Assembly (NCBI RefSeq): GCF_022668875.1
Contig: NZ_JAKGCR010000023.1
Span: 1-64,000, forward strand
Source of the DNA: Domibacillus sp. PGB-M46
GTDB taxonomy: Bacteria; Bacillota; Bacilli; Bacillales; Domibacillaceae
Direction: 5' to 3'
DNA length: 64,000 bases
The position numbers were made by a program, and so were the translations under genes. This document shows, piece by piece, positions 7,545 through 16,683 of this stretch; within the stretch, counting starts at the first letter, position 1, and every line of letters starts with the position of its first letter. A model generated the notes under the pieces. That model was not told where the DNA came from, did no database searches, and was given only the letters and a program-made list of their open reading frames with translations.

Positions 7545-7937
7545 TTAATAGGCAGATTCTTTAATGAAAAAAGTCGCTGTCCCTATTGCAACCACTTGAT
7601 TTTGATCATTAAAGATCTCAGATGTTCCTACAACCAAGGTTGTTCCTCTATGTGACACGGATGACTTAGCTAATAAAAATAATCCATTTGCTGGCTTTAT
7701 GTAATTAATTTTTAATTCAACAGTCGAAGATCGCTGGTTCTCTTGTAATGTTGATCGAACAGCACTTCCGATAGAAATATCTATAAGAGAAGCTAATACC
7801 CCTCCATGAACATTTCCTGAAAAGTTGAAAAGATCGGGAAACAAATCAATTTTAACTTCTGCAGTTCCGCTAGAACTATAAATCTCTTTTATTTTAAGAA
7901 GGTTGCGGAAAGGATTACTTGGGTGTTCATTTACCAT
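7545..7937 (-). CDS. paaI: PaaI-family acyl-CoA thioesterase (hotdog fold), 130 aa
   Basis: It would hydrolyse short or aromatic acyl-CoAs to free CoA in the cytosol. The hotdog signature NVHGGVLASLIDISIGSAV is at about residues 37-56; HGG and the aspartate in LID are the usual catalytic elements. The family's second strand region appears as STVELKINYIKPANG. Length is typical. It is the last gene in the direction of the catabolic island, separated from the ABC operon by a terminator (7976-8008), with its own site (AGGAGGAA) before ATG 7937. In phenylacetate and similar CoA pathways PaaI rescues dead-end thioesters; a similar clean-up role here is an inference. Confidence 0.8.
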   Translation of the reverse strand: MVNEHPSNPFRNLLKIKEIYSSSGTAEVKIDLFPDLFNFSGNVHGGVLASLIDISIGSAVRSTLQENQRSSTVELKINYIKPANGLFLLAKSSVSHRGTTLVVGTSEIFNDQNQVVAIGTATFFIKESAY

Positions 7938-7975
7938 AGAATATTTCCTCCTTGCTTGATCTCACATAAGTGATT

Positions 7976-8008
7976 AAAAAGAGCAGCTAATAAATAGTCT
8001 GCTCTTTT
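7976..8008 (-). terminator. Terminator of the ABC transporter operon
   Basis: AAAAGAGCAG pairs with CTGCTCTTTT. It lies 28 bases after the stop of the last permease gene on the minus strand. Confidence 0.7.
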
Positions 8009-8035
8009 GATTATAACGGTTCATAAAAATAAAAA

Positions 8036-8842
8036 TTAATGAGAATTTGAATTTAAGCCAAACAAGCGGTCAAGTCCATAAATTTTCTCTATAATCAGGA
8101 TAGGTATTAAACTTATAAGGATAACTACCGTTGACACTGCAGAAATTAGCGGGCTTAAATTTTGCTGGATATAGTTAAAAATCAACAAAGGCAATGTCAT
8201 ATTTTCCGCTGATACTAGGAATAGTGAAATTGTAACGTTGTCAAATGAAATTAAAAAAGAAAAAACAGTACCTGAAATTACGGCAGGACGGATCAGCGGA
8301 AATGTAACATCCCAAAATATTCTAATTGGTTTAGCCCCCATAATAGCAGCAGCTTTTTCTAAGTTATCATCAAATGTTGCCATTCCTGTTAAGACAAAAC
8401 GGATTACATAAGGAATCGTGATCAGTATGTGTGCCAAAAGCAGTCCTGTAAATGATCCAGCTAAGCCTAGATAAGTAAAATAAACCAGTAATGCAATCCC
8501 AATAATTAAAGCTGGCAAAGCCAAAGGAGAGAGCAGCAGCGTATTAATTGTCTGTTTCCCTTTAAAGTTGTACTTGGCAATACAAAGTCCGGCCAATGTT
8601 CCGATAACAGTTGATAATATAGCTGTAACTATTGCTAACTGCAAGCTGAAAATGACAGCGCTTGTTAAGCCTGGCATGTCTAAAAGTCCTGTGTACCACT
8701 TTAGTGAAAGCCCCTCTGGTGGAAATGATACGAAATTTTCGGAAGTGAACGAACTTGGGACAATGACAAGAAAAGGAGCGATTGTAAACATTAAAATGAA
8801 AAATGTAATTACGCCGAGCCACGAAAAACGAAGTTTCATCAT
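8036..8842 (-). CDS. ABC transporter permease, PotC-like, 268 aa
   Basis: A cytoplasmic-membrane permease of the spermidine/putrescine-thiamine-iron class. Six hydrophobic segments are visible. The EAA loop for ATPase contact is present (EKAAAIMGAKPIRIFWDVTF with the invariant glycine, residues ~164-183). Its start overlaps the stop of the upstream permease by four bases (ATGA), so the two are translated together. It is the last gene of the SBP-ATPase-permease-permease operon. The actual substrate is unknown; see the operon regulator and operators at 12071-12101. Confidence 0.85.
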   Translation of the reverse strand: MMKLRFSWLGVITFFILMFTIAPFLVIVPSSFTSENFVSFPPEGLSLKWYTGLLDMPGLTSAVIFSLQLAIVTAILSTVIGTLAGLCIAKYNFKGKQTINTLLLSPLALPALIIGIALLVYFTYLGLAGSFTGLLLAHILITIPYVIRFVLTGMATFDDNLEKAAAIMGAKPIRIFWDVTFPLIRPAVISGTVFSFLISFDNVTISLFLVSAENMTLPLLIFNYIQQNLSPLISAVSTVVILISLIPILIIEKIYGLDRLFGLNSNSH

Positions 8843-9735
8843 GATTTAAACACCACCTTGTATCGCTTCGTCTCGGTGACCTTTGTAAATGTAGAAACTA
8901 GGAAAATTGTCGTTCCTAACAGAATAAAAGATATTGCTGCTCCAAGCGGCCAATTTAGTGTAAACATAATCTGCTGATAAGTCAGCGCAGGCATGACCTT
9001 GACACTTGTTCCGCCGAGAAGGGTCGGTGTTACAAAAGCGCTCATAGATAAACTAAAAACAAGCACGATTCCAGAGTAAACTCCCGGCAGGCTTAATGGA
9101 AGAGTAATACTAATAAAATTTCTCACCTTGTTTGCACCCATTATCGCTCCCGCTTTATAAAGGGAAGGATTTATTGTATAGAGACTCGTTGCAATGGCCA
9201 GGATCATATAAGCGACGAATGAGTCAACTAGACCAATGACTGTGCCTAGTTCGTTGTACATTAATCGTAAGGGCTGATCAATGATTCCTGCTTCCAGAAG
9301 AATCGTGTTTATCATTCCTCTGTCATTTAAAATAATAGTCCAGCCGAAGTTTCTAATGACCACACTTACAAGATGGGGCAATAAAACGAGAAAGGTTACA
9401 ATTGCTCTTATTTTTCCTTTTGATTGAGCCATAAACATAGCTACAGGATAACTTAAAATTAACGCACCTAAAACAGTAAATGTACTCAGTTTAATAGTCT
9501 GCCATAAAACTCCCCAATAAAAAGGTTCACTGAAAAATAATGCATAGTTCGCTAAAGTAAAATTACTTTGCTCATCAGTCAGGCTTTGAACAAGCATGAG
9601 CAACATCGGTATAAAAAATACCCCAATTAAAACGATTAATGCTGGTGTCAATAATAAGTAGACAACCCATTTAGAAAAAATAATATGTTCCAGCTTGCTT
9701 GGGGCCTTCAGTTTAAGTTGGGAAGTTTGTTCCAA
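8839..9735 (-). CDS. ABC transporter permease, PotB-like, 298 aa
   Basis: First permease of the importer. A long N-terminal cytosolic stretch (about 25 residues) precedes the first membrane segment (VYLLLTPALIVLIGVFFIPM). The EAA loop appears as YKAGAIMGANKVRNFISITL. It overlaps the next permease by four bases and begins three bases after the ATPase gene. Length and layout match PotB/FbpB-type permeases. Confidence 0.85.
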   Translation of the reverse strand: MEQTSQLKLKAPSKLEHIIFSKWVVYLLLTPALIVLIGVFFIPMLLMLVQSLTDEQSNFTLANYALFFSEPFYWGVLWQTIKLSTFTVLGALILSYPVAMFMAQSKGKIRAIVTFLVLLPHLVSVVIRNFGWTIILNDRGMINTILLEAGIIDQPLRLMYNELGTVIGLVDSFVAYMILAIATSLYTINPSLYKAGAIMGANKVRNFISITLPLSLPGVYSGIVLVFSLSMSAFVTPTLLGGTSVKVMPALTYQQIMFTLNWPLGAAISFILLGTTIFLVSTFTKVTETKRYKVVFKS

Positions 9736-9738
9736 TGT

Positions 9739-10821
9739 TTACATCTCCCTTCTTATTAAAAGCTGGTTTTCAATGTTCCAGCAACATAATACATCTGCAC
9801 CTTCAATCCATTCTTTTTGTGGCTGCTGGGTTCTGACCACTAAGTCGTGGTCTCCAATCGCCACATGGTATTCTGTAATAGAGCCAAGAAACGTTACTAA
9901 TTTTATTTTCCCTTGGATACATGCCGTATCCAGAGAGTTATTGTGTTCTTTTCCTAAAAAAATGCTTTCAGGACGAATAAATAGATTTACGCTTTCTCCA
10001 ACCTGAAATCTCGAGTCAGAAACAACCGTATTAAAAACAACTCCATCTTTTGAAAGAATTTGAATTTGGCTTCCATTAATTGATTTGATATTTCCTTCAA
10101 ATTGATTAGTTTGACCAATGAATGTGTGGACAAATTCAGATTTTGGCTGGTTATAAATTTCATTAGGTGTACCAATCTGTTCAATATTTCCATGGCTCAT
10201 AACAACGATTCTGTCTGACAAGGACAACGCTTCTTCTTGATCATGAGTGACAAAAATGGTAGTCACACCAAGTTGTTTGTGGAGCCGTTTTAATTCATCC
10301 CTTAGCTCGACCCGAAGTTTAGCATCAAGATTGCTTAATGGTTCATCTAACAGCAAGATAGAGGGTTCAGTAACTAATGCGCGCGCAATTGCAATACGCT
10401 GTCTTTGTCCCCCCGAGAGTTGATTTGGAAACCGGTCGTGTAAGTGTGGCAGCTGTACTAGCTCTAACACTTTCCTTACCCTTGACTCGATTTCGGCTTT
10501 TGGCTTTTTTCTTAGCTTTAATCCATACGCTACATTTTCAAATACCGTCATATGAGGAAATAAAGAGTAGGTTTGAAATACCATACCGAGTTCTCTTTTA
10601 TAAGGGGGGATATTATTCATTCTTTTCCCCTTAATAAACAGCTCCCCTTCACTTGGATCCAAAAATCCGGCAAGCATGTTTAATGTTGTGGTTTTCCCGC
10701 ACCCGGAAGGACCAAGAAATGAAATAAACTCCCCTTTCTTTACTTGTAAATTGAATCCCTTGACCACATCCTGCTTATTAAATTGCTTTTTTATATTCTT
10801 CAATTCCACATCATATTGCAT
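9739..10821 (-). CDS. ABC transporter ATP-binding protein, PotA-like, 360 aa
   Basis: Energises the importer. Walker A is GPSGCGKTTTLNMLAG (~38-53), the signature is LSGGQRQRIAIARAL (~135-149), Walker B is ILLLDEPLSNLDAKL and the switch histidine is in FVTHDQEEAL. The C-terminal 110 residues form a TOBE regulatory domain, as in PotA, FbpC and MalK. Two bases separate it from the SBP gene upstream and three from the permease downstream, so the four genes form one transcription unit. Confidence 0.9.
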   Translation of the reverse strand: MQYDVELKNIKKQFNKQDVVKGFNLQVKKGEFISFLGPSGCGKTTTLNMLAGFLDPSEGELFIKGKRMNNIPPYKRELGMVFQTYSLFPHMTVFENVAYGLKLRKKPKAEIESRVRKVLELVQLPHLHDRFPNQLSGGQRQRIAIARALVTEPSILLLDEPLSNLDAKLRVELRDELKRLHKQLGVTTIFVTHDQEEALSLSDRIVVMSHGNIEQIGTPNEIYNQPKSEFVHTFIGQTNQFEGNIKSINGSQIQILSKDGVVFNTVVSDSRFQVGESVNLFIRPESIFLGKEHNNSLDTACIQGKIKLVTFLGSITEYHVAIGDHDLVVRTQQPQKEWIEGADVLCCWNIENQLLIRREM

Positions 10822-10823
10822 CT

Positions 10824-11906
10824 TTACATCTCCTTCCCAATTAGAGGTGTAATTTCCTGATTGAATTGTTCAAGCCATTTTGGAAATTCTTCAGAGATCA
10901 CTTTATTATCAAAATCTTTTACATTGCTCTTATCAAATTCCAGCATCTCAGCTGTCTCTTTAGAAACTTCTACATCAATGACTGGATTAAGGTAAAGATC
11001 TTCTGCCAATGATTTTTGAACTTCTTCGCTTAACATAAAATTAATAAATTCTTTCGCTGCATTTGGGCTTTTAGCTCCTTCCACTACAGTTGCAATTCCT
11101 GAATTCGAGACGTAAACCCCCTCTTCAGGAACGATAAACTCAAGTGGAAGATTCCCTTCTTCCCGGTAAGTGTGATGACGATTCAACGCCCAAACTGTAT
11201 AGGCTGCAGATTCTTCTTGTAAAGCTTGATTAATAAAACTTTGATTCTTATAAAAGGTAGGCTGGTTTGAGGCAATCTGTTCTAACTTTTTAAATCCTGG
11301 CTGGATATTGCTTTCCGATCCTCCATTTGCGTAAGCAAGCATGATAAGAGCTGTGCGCCCAAAGCTGCCTGATGGATCTTGGAGAGCAACTCTTCCTTTT
11401 AATTCTGGTGAGGCTAAGTCATTCCATGACTTTAAAACTGGGAGACCTTCTTTTTCAACTAACTCTCTGTTATATGAGACCACGTGAGGAGAATAAAAAA
11501 TAGGAACACCACTGTTTTCAGGTATATCTGCTTTATGGACAATGTTATTCATATTTGGAATATCTTTTTGAGGGATGGGCGCCCATACTTTATTGTTGTG
11601 TCCATCAATCTGTGAATTAACTTCAAGAATTGCTATATCTATTTGGGGGGCGTTTTTTTGGGCTTTTACTTTAGCTACTGTTTCGGCACCATTACCAGGA
11701 ATATACGTAATTTTCATACCGGGATGCTTTTCTTTGAATGCTTTAAATATTTTTTCATTCATTAAATCTGTCATGTCTTGATTACCAGCGACAACCAGCT
11801 CTTCTTCAATACCGCCTTCACCGACCGCTTTCTCCTCTTCTTTACATCCTACTAACAATAGAGAAGCCATTATAAGCATAAATACATGCAAGTAGATTTT
11901 TTTCAT
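10824..11906 (-). CDS. Extracellular solute-binding lipoprotein, PotD/Fbp-like, 360 aa
   Basis: Binds the imported solute outside the membrane. It has a lipoprotein signal (MKKIYLHVFMLIMASLLLVG then C) with lipobox LLVGC, followed by an acidic linker. The mature part has family-1 features: VVAGNQDMTDLMNEKIF, PGNGAETVAKVKAQKNAPQI and FINFMLSEEVQKSLAE near the end. First gene of the importer operon. The substrate cannot be read from sequence; CoA-dependent catabolic genes nearby suggest an organic acid, betaine or amine. A cre box lies about 70 bases before its start. Confidence 0.85.
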   Translation of the reverse strand: MKKIYLHVFMLIMASLLLVGCKEEEKAVGEGGIEEELVVAGNQDMTDLMNEKIFKAFKEKHPGMKITYIPGNGAETVAKVKAQKNAPQIDIAILEVNSQIDGHNNKVWAPIPQKDIPNMNNIVHKADIPENSGVPIFYSPHVVSYNRELVEKEGLPVLKSWNDLASPELKGRVALQDPSGSFGRTALIMLAYANGGSESNIQPGFKKLEQIASNQPTFYKNQSFINQALQEESAAYTVWALNRHHTYREEGNLPLEFIVPEEGVYVSNSGIATVVEGAKSPNAAKEFINFMLSEEVQKSLAEDLYLNPVIDVEVSKETAEMLEFDKSNVKDFDNKVISEEFPKWLEQFNQEITPLIGKEM

Positions 11907-11973
11907 GTAAACATTCCCCCTTATTTGGAAGTAATTAAAGCTAAATAACTAACCCTAAAATTACTTAAAGATA

Positions 11974-11987
11974 TGTTAGCGTTTTCA
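11974..11987 (-). promoter_or_regulatory. CcpA cre box
   Basis: TGTTAGCGTTTTCA fits the TGWNANCGNTNWCA consensus at every fixed position. It lies between the IclR operator and the SBP start, downstream of the predicted transcription start, a usual place for carbon catabolite repression by roadblock. Confidence 0.65.
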
Positions 11988-12070
11988 TTTGTAAATAAAT
12001 ATAACCCTCCTATCTAAATTAACTATTTGCCTACACTTGTAGAAAAAGCACCTGCAAACAAATCATTTTT

Positions 12071-12101
12071 CCGATAATCGGATTATAAATCCGATAATTA
12101 G
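12071..12101. promoter_or_regulatory. Paired IclR-type operator upstream of the ABC operon
   Basis: Two 11-bp palindromic sites, CCGATAATCGG (12071-12081) and CCGATAATTAG (12091-12101), are spaced 20 bp centre to centre. The same pair occurs at 20424-20454 before the CoA-transferase operon. Here the pair begins at the downstream edge of a predicted -10 (TAATAT on the minus strand, 12102-12107). Confidence 0.75.
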
Positions 12102-12130
12102 ATATTATCATTGTTATCAAAATATTTCAA
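12102..12130 (-). promoter_or_regulatory. Predicted sigma-A promoter of the ABC operon
   Basis: On the minus strand TTGAAA (12125-12130), a 17-bp spacer, then TAATAT (12102-12107). The operator starts immediately downstream, so a bound regulator would block initiation or escape. Confidence 0.6.
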
Positions 12131-12199
12131 TAACTATAATTGAAAATTTCTAAATAAAATAGTTTTTAAAATACATATAACGATTGCGGTATATGCAAA

Positions 12200-12228
12200 T
12201 TGAAATCCTTTACATGGAAGTCTATAAT
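12200..12228 (+). promoter_or_regulatory. Predicted sigma-A promoter of the IclR gene
   Basis: TTGAAA (12200-12205), a 17-bp spacer, then TATAAT (12223-12228), about 70 bases before the ATG at 12302. Confidence 0.6.
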
Positions 12229-12301
12229 TCAATATAAAGAGTAGAGCAACGAGGTTTGACATACCGAATTACTATTAAAATGGCTGGAGGAAAATATTTT
12301 T

Positions 12302-13060
12302 ATGGCAGATAAATCAACGTCTCAAACCTTGAGAAGAGGTTTGATGGTACTTGACCTTTTTCATGGAAACAATCGAGAGTACAGTGTAAAAGAACTTACA
12401 GATAAAATGAATATTTCATCAACCGTCACTTTCAGGCTGGTTAATACTCTTGTAGAAAGCGGTTATTTAACTAAAAATAGTTCCAACGGAAAATATAGAT
12501 TAGGATTAAATGCATATAAACTAGGATTGTACGCTAATCCAAATCCAAAACTACAGCAAGTTGCCTTGCCCTTTCTTGAAAAGATCTCTTTGGCGACCAA
12601 AGAAACTGTCAGCCTGAATGTGGTTGACCCTCTCACTTTAGAGGGTGTTTGTATTGCATCTATTGAGAGTCCCCATGATATTAAATTCTCCTGGCCAGTG
12701 GGTTTAAGTAAGCCCGTGTATCGCGGTGCTTCAAGAAAAATCCTACTAGCTTTTATGGAACCTTCACAGCAGGAACAAGTTTTCCAGAGAGCAATTTCGG
12801 AAGGATTTACTGATATTGACCAATTAAAAGCTGATTTAATGGAAATAAAAGAAAATGGCTTTGCCTACACAGAAGGAGAAGTAAATGAGGGAGCCTTAAA
12901 CGTTTCAGCACCTGTTCTTTCGAATGATGGATTAATTCTTGCTGGTGTATCTATACATTGTCCGGTTTATCGTAAGAATGAACAAACAGTGCCAACCTTC
13001 TCAAGACTTACAATGGACGCTGCTAAAGAAATTGGGGATATTATGGAAAGAAATCTTTAA
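12302..13060 (+). CDS. IclR-family transcriptional regulator, 252 aa
   Basis: Residues 8-70 are an IclR winged HTH (SQTLRRGLMVLDLFHGNN, then KMNISSTVTFRLVNTLVESG). Residues 80-250 are the ligand-binding GAF-like domain, with the typical VYRGASRKILLAF and GFAYTEGEVNEGALNVSAPV segments. Length is typical. GGAGGA precedes the ATG. It is divergent from the ABC operon across a 395-bp regulatory region that holds the paired CCGATWATCGG operator. Since the same pair precedes the CoA-transferase operon, it is the likely regulator of both. The effector is presumably the substrate or a CoA intermediate. Confidence 0.9.
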   Translation: MADKSTSQTLRRGLMVLDLFHGNNREYSVKELTDKMNISSTVTFRLVNTLVESGYLTKNSSNGKYRLGLNAYKLGLYANPNPKLQQVALPFLEKISLATKETVSLNVVDPLTLEGVCIASIESPHDIKFSWPVGLSKPVYRGASRKILLAFMEPSQQEQVFQRAISEGFTDIDQLKADLMEIKENGFAYTEGEVNEGALNVSAPVLSNDGLILAGVSIHCPVYRKNEQTVPTFSRLTMDAAKEIGDIMERNL

Positions 13061-13066
13061 TAGACT

Positions 13067-13104
13067 AAAAAAGAAGCTATGAATCTAATTCATAGCTTCT
13101 TTTC
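13067..13104. terminator. Bidirectional terminator between iclR and the CitMHS gene
   Basis: AAGAAGCTATGAAT pairs with ATTCATAGCTTCTT around CTA, with A and T tracts on both sides. It serves both convergent genes. Confidence 0.8.
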
Positions 13105-13134
13105 TTAAAGTATGATGTTCAAAAAACGTTATTT

Positions 13135-14451
13135 TCAACTCAAAATGGCTCCAGTAGACCAAGCAAGCACTATTAGAACAAAGCAGGTGAGCAGTGACCA
13201 CTTAAATGCAAAGCGTACATATTCTGCAATGTTCAGCTTTAGCATACTTATTAATAGAATAGTGGCAGGTACCAAAGGAAGTAAGAAATGAGCGGATTGT
13301 GTTAGCACAGCTACCCTGACAATTTCTATCGGCTCAATCCCATAAGCTACTGCTGTATTTGCAAAGATTGGAACAACTCCAAAATAAAACGCATCATTAG
13401 ACATAACAAAAGTAAAAGGAATGCTGACAAGACCTATAATCAGAGGAAAGAAACTTCCCCAGGACTCAGGAATTATAGACACCAGATGGCCGGCAATAGA
13501 GTCTACCATACCAGTGCCAGATAAAATGCCTGTAAAAGCGCCTCCAGCAAAAACAACCAACAAAACCATTAAAGCATTAGCACCATGGTCTTTAATCCGT
13601 TCTTTTTGCTGCTCAATTGTAGGGTAATTAATGAGCATTGCAACAACAACTGCTACTAAAAAAAGAACAGCTGACTGTACAAGCCCAGAGATTAAAACAC
13701 CCATAACAGCAAGAGTTAATCCTACATTTACCCATAACAATTTTGGACGCTTTATGGAACTGCCTTCCTCAATTGCAAGAGTAGCTGCATAGCCCGTTTT
13801 TCGAGTTGCGCCTTCATCTTCCTGTAAGTCGATAACGCCCAGCCGTTTTCTCTCTTTCTTTCCTAAAATAAAGGAAACAAAAATGACCCATATCGCTCCT
13901 CCTATTAACGTTGGAATAAGCGGAACGAAGAAATCAGTTTGTTCAAGTCCTAAGACAGATAATGCTCGAATTCCTGGGCCTCCCCACGGAGTAAGTCCGC
14001 AGACGACACTAAAGGATAGCATTGCGATCGTCGCTAAAACCAACGGGTTCATATTCAATCTATTATACAGAGGCAATAAAGAAGAAATAACAATAATAAA
14101 AGTTGTCGTTCCATCACCATCAAGTGCTACGGCAAGGGTCAAAATAGCAGTTCCTACAGCTACTTTCATCGGGTCTCCCTTAACCGTTTTTAAAATTTGA
14201 TTAATCAGTGGGTCAAACATTCCAGCATCTATCATGATGCCAAAGAATAAAAGAGCAAACAAAATAAATGCAGCAGACGGCGCAACCAGTTTTATTCCAT
14301 CAATCATCATAGTATCTACAGTTGAGCCAAATCCTGCAATAATAGCAAAAATCAGCGGAATAATCGTTAAAGCTGTAAAAGAAGACAACCTGCCTGACAT
14401 AATAAAGTAAGTAAAGACACTTATCATTGTTAAACCTAGGATCGTTAACAT
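13135..14451 (-). CDS. CitMHS-family (citrate-metal:H+ symporter type) transporter, ~438 aa
   Basis: An inner-membrane secondary transporter with about 11-12 hydrophobic segments. Typical elements are ALLFFGIMIDAGMFDPLI, AVALDGDGTTTFIIVISSLL and SFSVVCGLTPWGGPGIRAL. The relatives CitM and CitH of Bacillus take up citrate complexed with divalent metal. I place the start at ATG 14451 because GGAGG lies six bases before it and abuts the other ATG at 14457. It follows the 3-hydroxyacyl-CoA dehydrogenase gene after a hairpin (14517-14540). Here it probably imports the carboxylate degraded by the adjacent CoA pathway; citrate itself would not need beta-oxidation enzymes. Confidence 0.8.
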   Translation of the reverse strand: MLTILGLTMISVFTYFIMSGRLSSFTALTIIPLIFAIIAGFGSTVDTMMIDGIKLVAPSAAFILFALLFFGIMIDAGMFDPLINQILKTVKGDPMKVAVGTAILTLAVALDGDGTTTFIIVISSLLPLYNRLNMNPLVLATIAMLSFSVVCGLTPWGGPGIRALSVLGLEQTDFFVPLIPTLIGGAIWVIFVSFILGKKERKRLGVIDLQEDEGATRKTGYAATLAIEEGSSIKRPKLLWVNVGLTLAVMGVLISGLVQSAVLFLVAVVVAMLINYPTIEQQKERIKDHGANALMVLLVVFAGGAFTGILSGTGMVDSIAGHLVSIIPESWGSFFPLIIGLVSIPFTFVMSNDAFYFGVVPIFANTAVAYGIEPIEIVRVAVLTQSAHFLLPLVPATILLISMLKLNIAEYVRFAFKWSLLTCFVLIVLAWSTGAILS

Positions 14452-14516
14452 TTTCATCCTCCTAATTGCTAAAACGCAAACCTATAGTTGGTAACGCTTT
14501 CAGGTTCTGGTAAAGA

Positions 14517-14540
14517 GAAATAGTGTTAAAACACTATTTC
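14517..14540 (-). promoter_or_regulatory. Intercistronic hairpin
   Basis: GAAATAGTGTT and AACACTATTTC form a perfect 11-bp stem between the dehydrogenase and the transporter genes. No T-run follows, so it is more likely an RNA-stability or attenuation element than a full terminator. Confidence 0.45.
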
Positions 14541-14576
14541 ACCTTCTACGCTAAAAGCGGCGATCTGGCAGTATAG

Positions 14577-15422
14577 TTATAGATAATCAAAAAAACCTGA
14601 ACCTGTTTTAACACCTAGTCTTCCTGATTTCACATATTTAGCCAACAGCGGGCATGGACGATATTTTTCTCCTAATGTTTGATGCAGATATTCCATATTG
14701 CGAAGTCTTGTATCTAATCCAACTAAATCAGCAAGCGCTAAAGGTCCCATTGGATGGTTCAAGCCTAGTTTCAACGCTTTATCAATATCTTCCACGGAGG
14801 CTACTCCCTCCATCAACATGTTCATGGCCTCATTTCCTATTAAACAATTCATTCTACTTGTAATGAATCCGGGAAACTCATTGACTTCAACGGTTTCTTT
14901 ATTCATCTTTCTGCCAATCTCTCCAACATATCTCATTGTTTCATCAGAAGTATCCAAGCTTCGTACAATCTCGATCAGCTTCATTTTGTGAACTGGATTA
15001 AAGAAATGCATCGCAATGAATTTATCTGGCCTTGATGTGCTAGCGCCCATTTCTGTCGGACTCATTGTAGAAGTATTTGTCGCAAAAATGGTGTGGGGCG
15101 GACATAACTGGTCAACCTGCTGAAACAGCTTAATTTTCACATCCATAATCTCAAGAACAGCTTCAATCACGAGGTCCGCATCACCTACGCATTCCTGCAT
15201 ATCCTGAGAAAATGTTAAATTCTTAAGGCTTTTTTCGACATCTGCATGATCAATATAGCCTTTTTCCGCACTTTTGGCTAATTCTTGACGAATGTATTGT
15301 TCCGCCTGAGCCAATGACTCTTCCTTTATATCGTTTAATGAAACAGAAAATCCACTAAGTGCTGCTACATATGCAATGCCTCTCCCCATAGTACCAGAGC
15401 CAATGACTGCAATTTTAGTCAT
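14577..15422 (-). CDS. 3-hydroxyacyl-CoA dehydrogenase (PaaH/Hbd type), 281 aa
   Basis: Oxidises a 3-hydroxyacyl-CoA to the 3-oxoacyl-CoA with NAD+. Rossmann motif GSGTMGRGIAYVAALSG is at residues 7-23. The catalytic histidine segment is AMHFFNPVHKMKLIEIV (~137-153), with the partner glutamate in the following IEIV. The C-terminal domain starts at EFPGFITSRMN. Length of 281 is typical of stand-alone enzymes. It follows the thiolase gene by 12 bases and carries out the step just before it. AGGAG precedes the ATG. Confidence 0.9.
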   Translation of the reverse strand: MTKIAVIGSGTMGRGIAYVAALSGFSVSLNDIKEESLAQAEQYIRQELAKSAEKGYIDHADVEKSLKNLTFSQDMQECVGDADLVIEAVLEIMDVKIKLFQQVDQLCPPHTIFATNTSTMSPTEMGASTSRPDKFIAMHFFNPVHKMKLIEIVRSLDTSDETMRYVGEIGRKMNKETVEVNEFPGFITSRMNCLIGNEAMNMLMEGVASVEDIDKALKLGLNHPMGPLALADLVGLDTRLRNMEYLHQTLGEKYRPCPLLAKYVKSGRLGVKTGSGFFDYL

Positions 15423-15434
15423 AATATTTCTCCT

Positions 15435-16628
15435 TTACACCTGTAAATTTTCGAAAATAGTTGTGATCCCTTGTCCTCCACCGATACACAAAGTGACTAA
15501 TCCATACTTTTCGCCCCGGCGTTCCATTTCGTGTAATAGTTTTGTAGTCAAGATAGCACCTGTTGCTCCAATGGGGTGGCCAAGTGCAATGGCTCCGCCA
15601 TTTACATTTACTTTTTCTACATTTAAATCCAACTCTTGAATGACGGCGAGAGCTTGAGCCGCAAACGCTTCATTTAATTCGATTAATCCTATATCATTCA
15701 ATGAAAGGCCGCTCATTTTTAACGCTTTTTGTGTAGAGTATACAGGACCAATTCCCATGATTTCAGGACCAACCCCCACACTGGCTTGAGCTACTATTCT
15801 TGCTTTCGGAGTCAGCCCTTTTTCTTTAGCGGTAACTTCATTCATCATGAGTAAAACCGATGCTGCATCGTTTCTACCACTGGCATTCCCTGCTGTTACG
15901 GAACCATTATCTTTAAAAACCGGCTTCAACGAGGCAAGTTTTTCTAAACTTGTTTTTCTTGGATGTTCATCCTGATCAAATAAATAAGTTTGCTTTTTTT
16001 GTTTAACCGCATATGGCAGGATTTCTTGCTTAAAAACACCATTTTGAATTGCTTTATCTGCGAGTTCCTGACTTCTTAGAGCAAACTCATCCTGCGCAGT
16101 ACGACTAATATTATATTGCTCGGCAAGAGTTTCTGCTGTTCCTCCCATTGTTAAATCTCCGTATGTTTCTACGGGCTGGGAACATGGCTGGCTTTCTGTA
16201 TTCGGATCGAGCAGCAATCCATTGCCGGCACGGTAGCCGTATCGGGCATTGCGGATATAGTAAGGAGCTGTGCTCATACTTTCTGCTCCTCCGGCAATAA
16301 CTGCTTCACTCAGTCCAAGCTTAATCTGCATATCTGCGTTATTAATGGCTTGCAGCCCTGAACCACATTGCCGGTGAATCGTGTACCCCGGCACTTGAAC
16401 TGGCAGGCCCGCCCGCAGTAAAGAAAGACGGGCCAAGTTTGATGAATCTGCACTTTGCTTTGCCTGACCCAATATAACTTCATCTATAAGATCAGGTTCC
16501 ACATTTGAGCGATGCAGAATTTCTTTTATAACAGACGAGGCTAGATGATCAACAAGCTCGTCTTTCAAAGTGCCTCCCAACTTTCCAATCGGTGTTCTTA
16601 CAGAATCTATAATCACAGCCTTATGCAT
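15435..16628 (-). CDS. Acetyl-CoA C-acyltransferase (thiolase), 397 aa
   Basis: Cleaves a 3-oxoacyl-CoA with CoA to acetyl-CoA and a shortened acyl-CoA. The nucleophilic cysteine is in HRQCGSGLQAI (~88), the histidine in ALGHPIGATGA (~350) and the second cysteine in LCIGGGQGITTIFE (~382). Full length, biosynthetic/degradative type II thiolase class. In the paa pathway PaaJ is the equivalent. It lies between an enoyl-CoA hydratase and the hydroxyacyl-CoA dehydrogenase genes in the same operon. Confidence 0.9.
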   Translation of the reverse strand: MHKAVIIDSVRTPIGKLGGTLKDELVDHLASSVIKEILHRSNVEPDLIDEVILGQAKQSADSSNLARLSLLRAGLPVQVPGYTIHRQCGSGLQAINNADMQIKLGLSEAVIAGGAESMSTAPYYIRNARYGYRAGNGLLLDPNTESQPCSQPVETYGDLTMGGTAETLAEQYNISRTAQDEFALRSQELADKAIQNGVFKQEILPYAVKQKKQTYLFDQDEHPRKTSLEKLASLKPVFKDNGSVTAGNASGRNDAASVLLMMNEVTAKEKGLTPKARIVAQASVGVGPEIMGIGPVYSTQKALKMSGLSLNDIGLIELNEAFAAQALAVIQELDLNVEKVNVNGGAIALGHPIGATGAILTTKLLHEMERRGEKYGLVTLCIGGGQGITTIFENLQV

Positions 16629-16683
16629 TCGACCTACTCCCTTGTAATTATTTATTAATACTTTTTTGATATAAAAATGGACA

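Noticed and set aside
13883-14200. Long plus-strand frames inside the transporter gene, and similar ones in copA, bglP and the MFS gene
   Set aside because: They are antisense shadows of well-supported genes.
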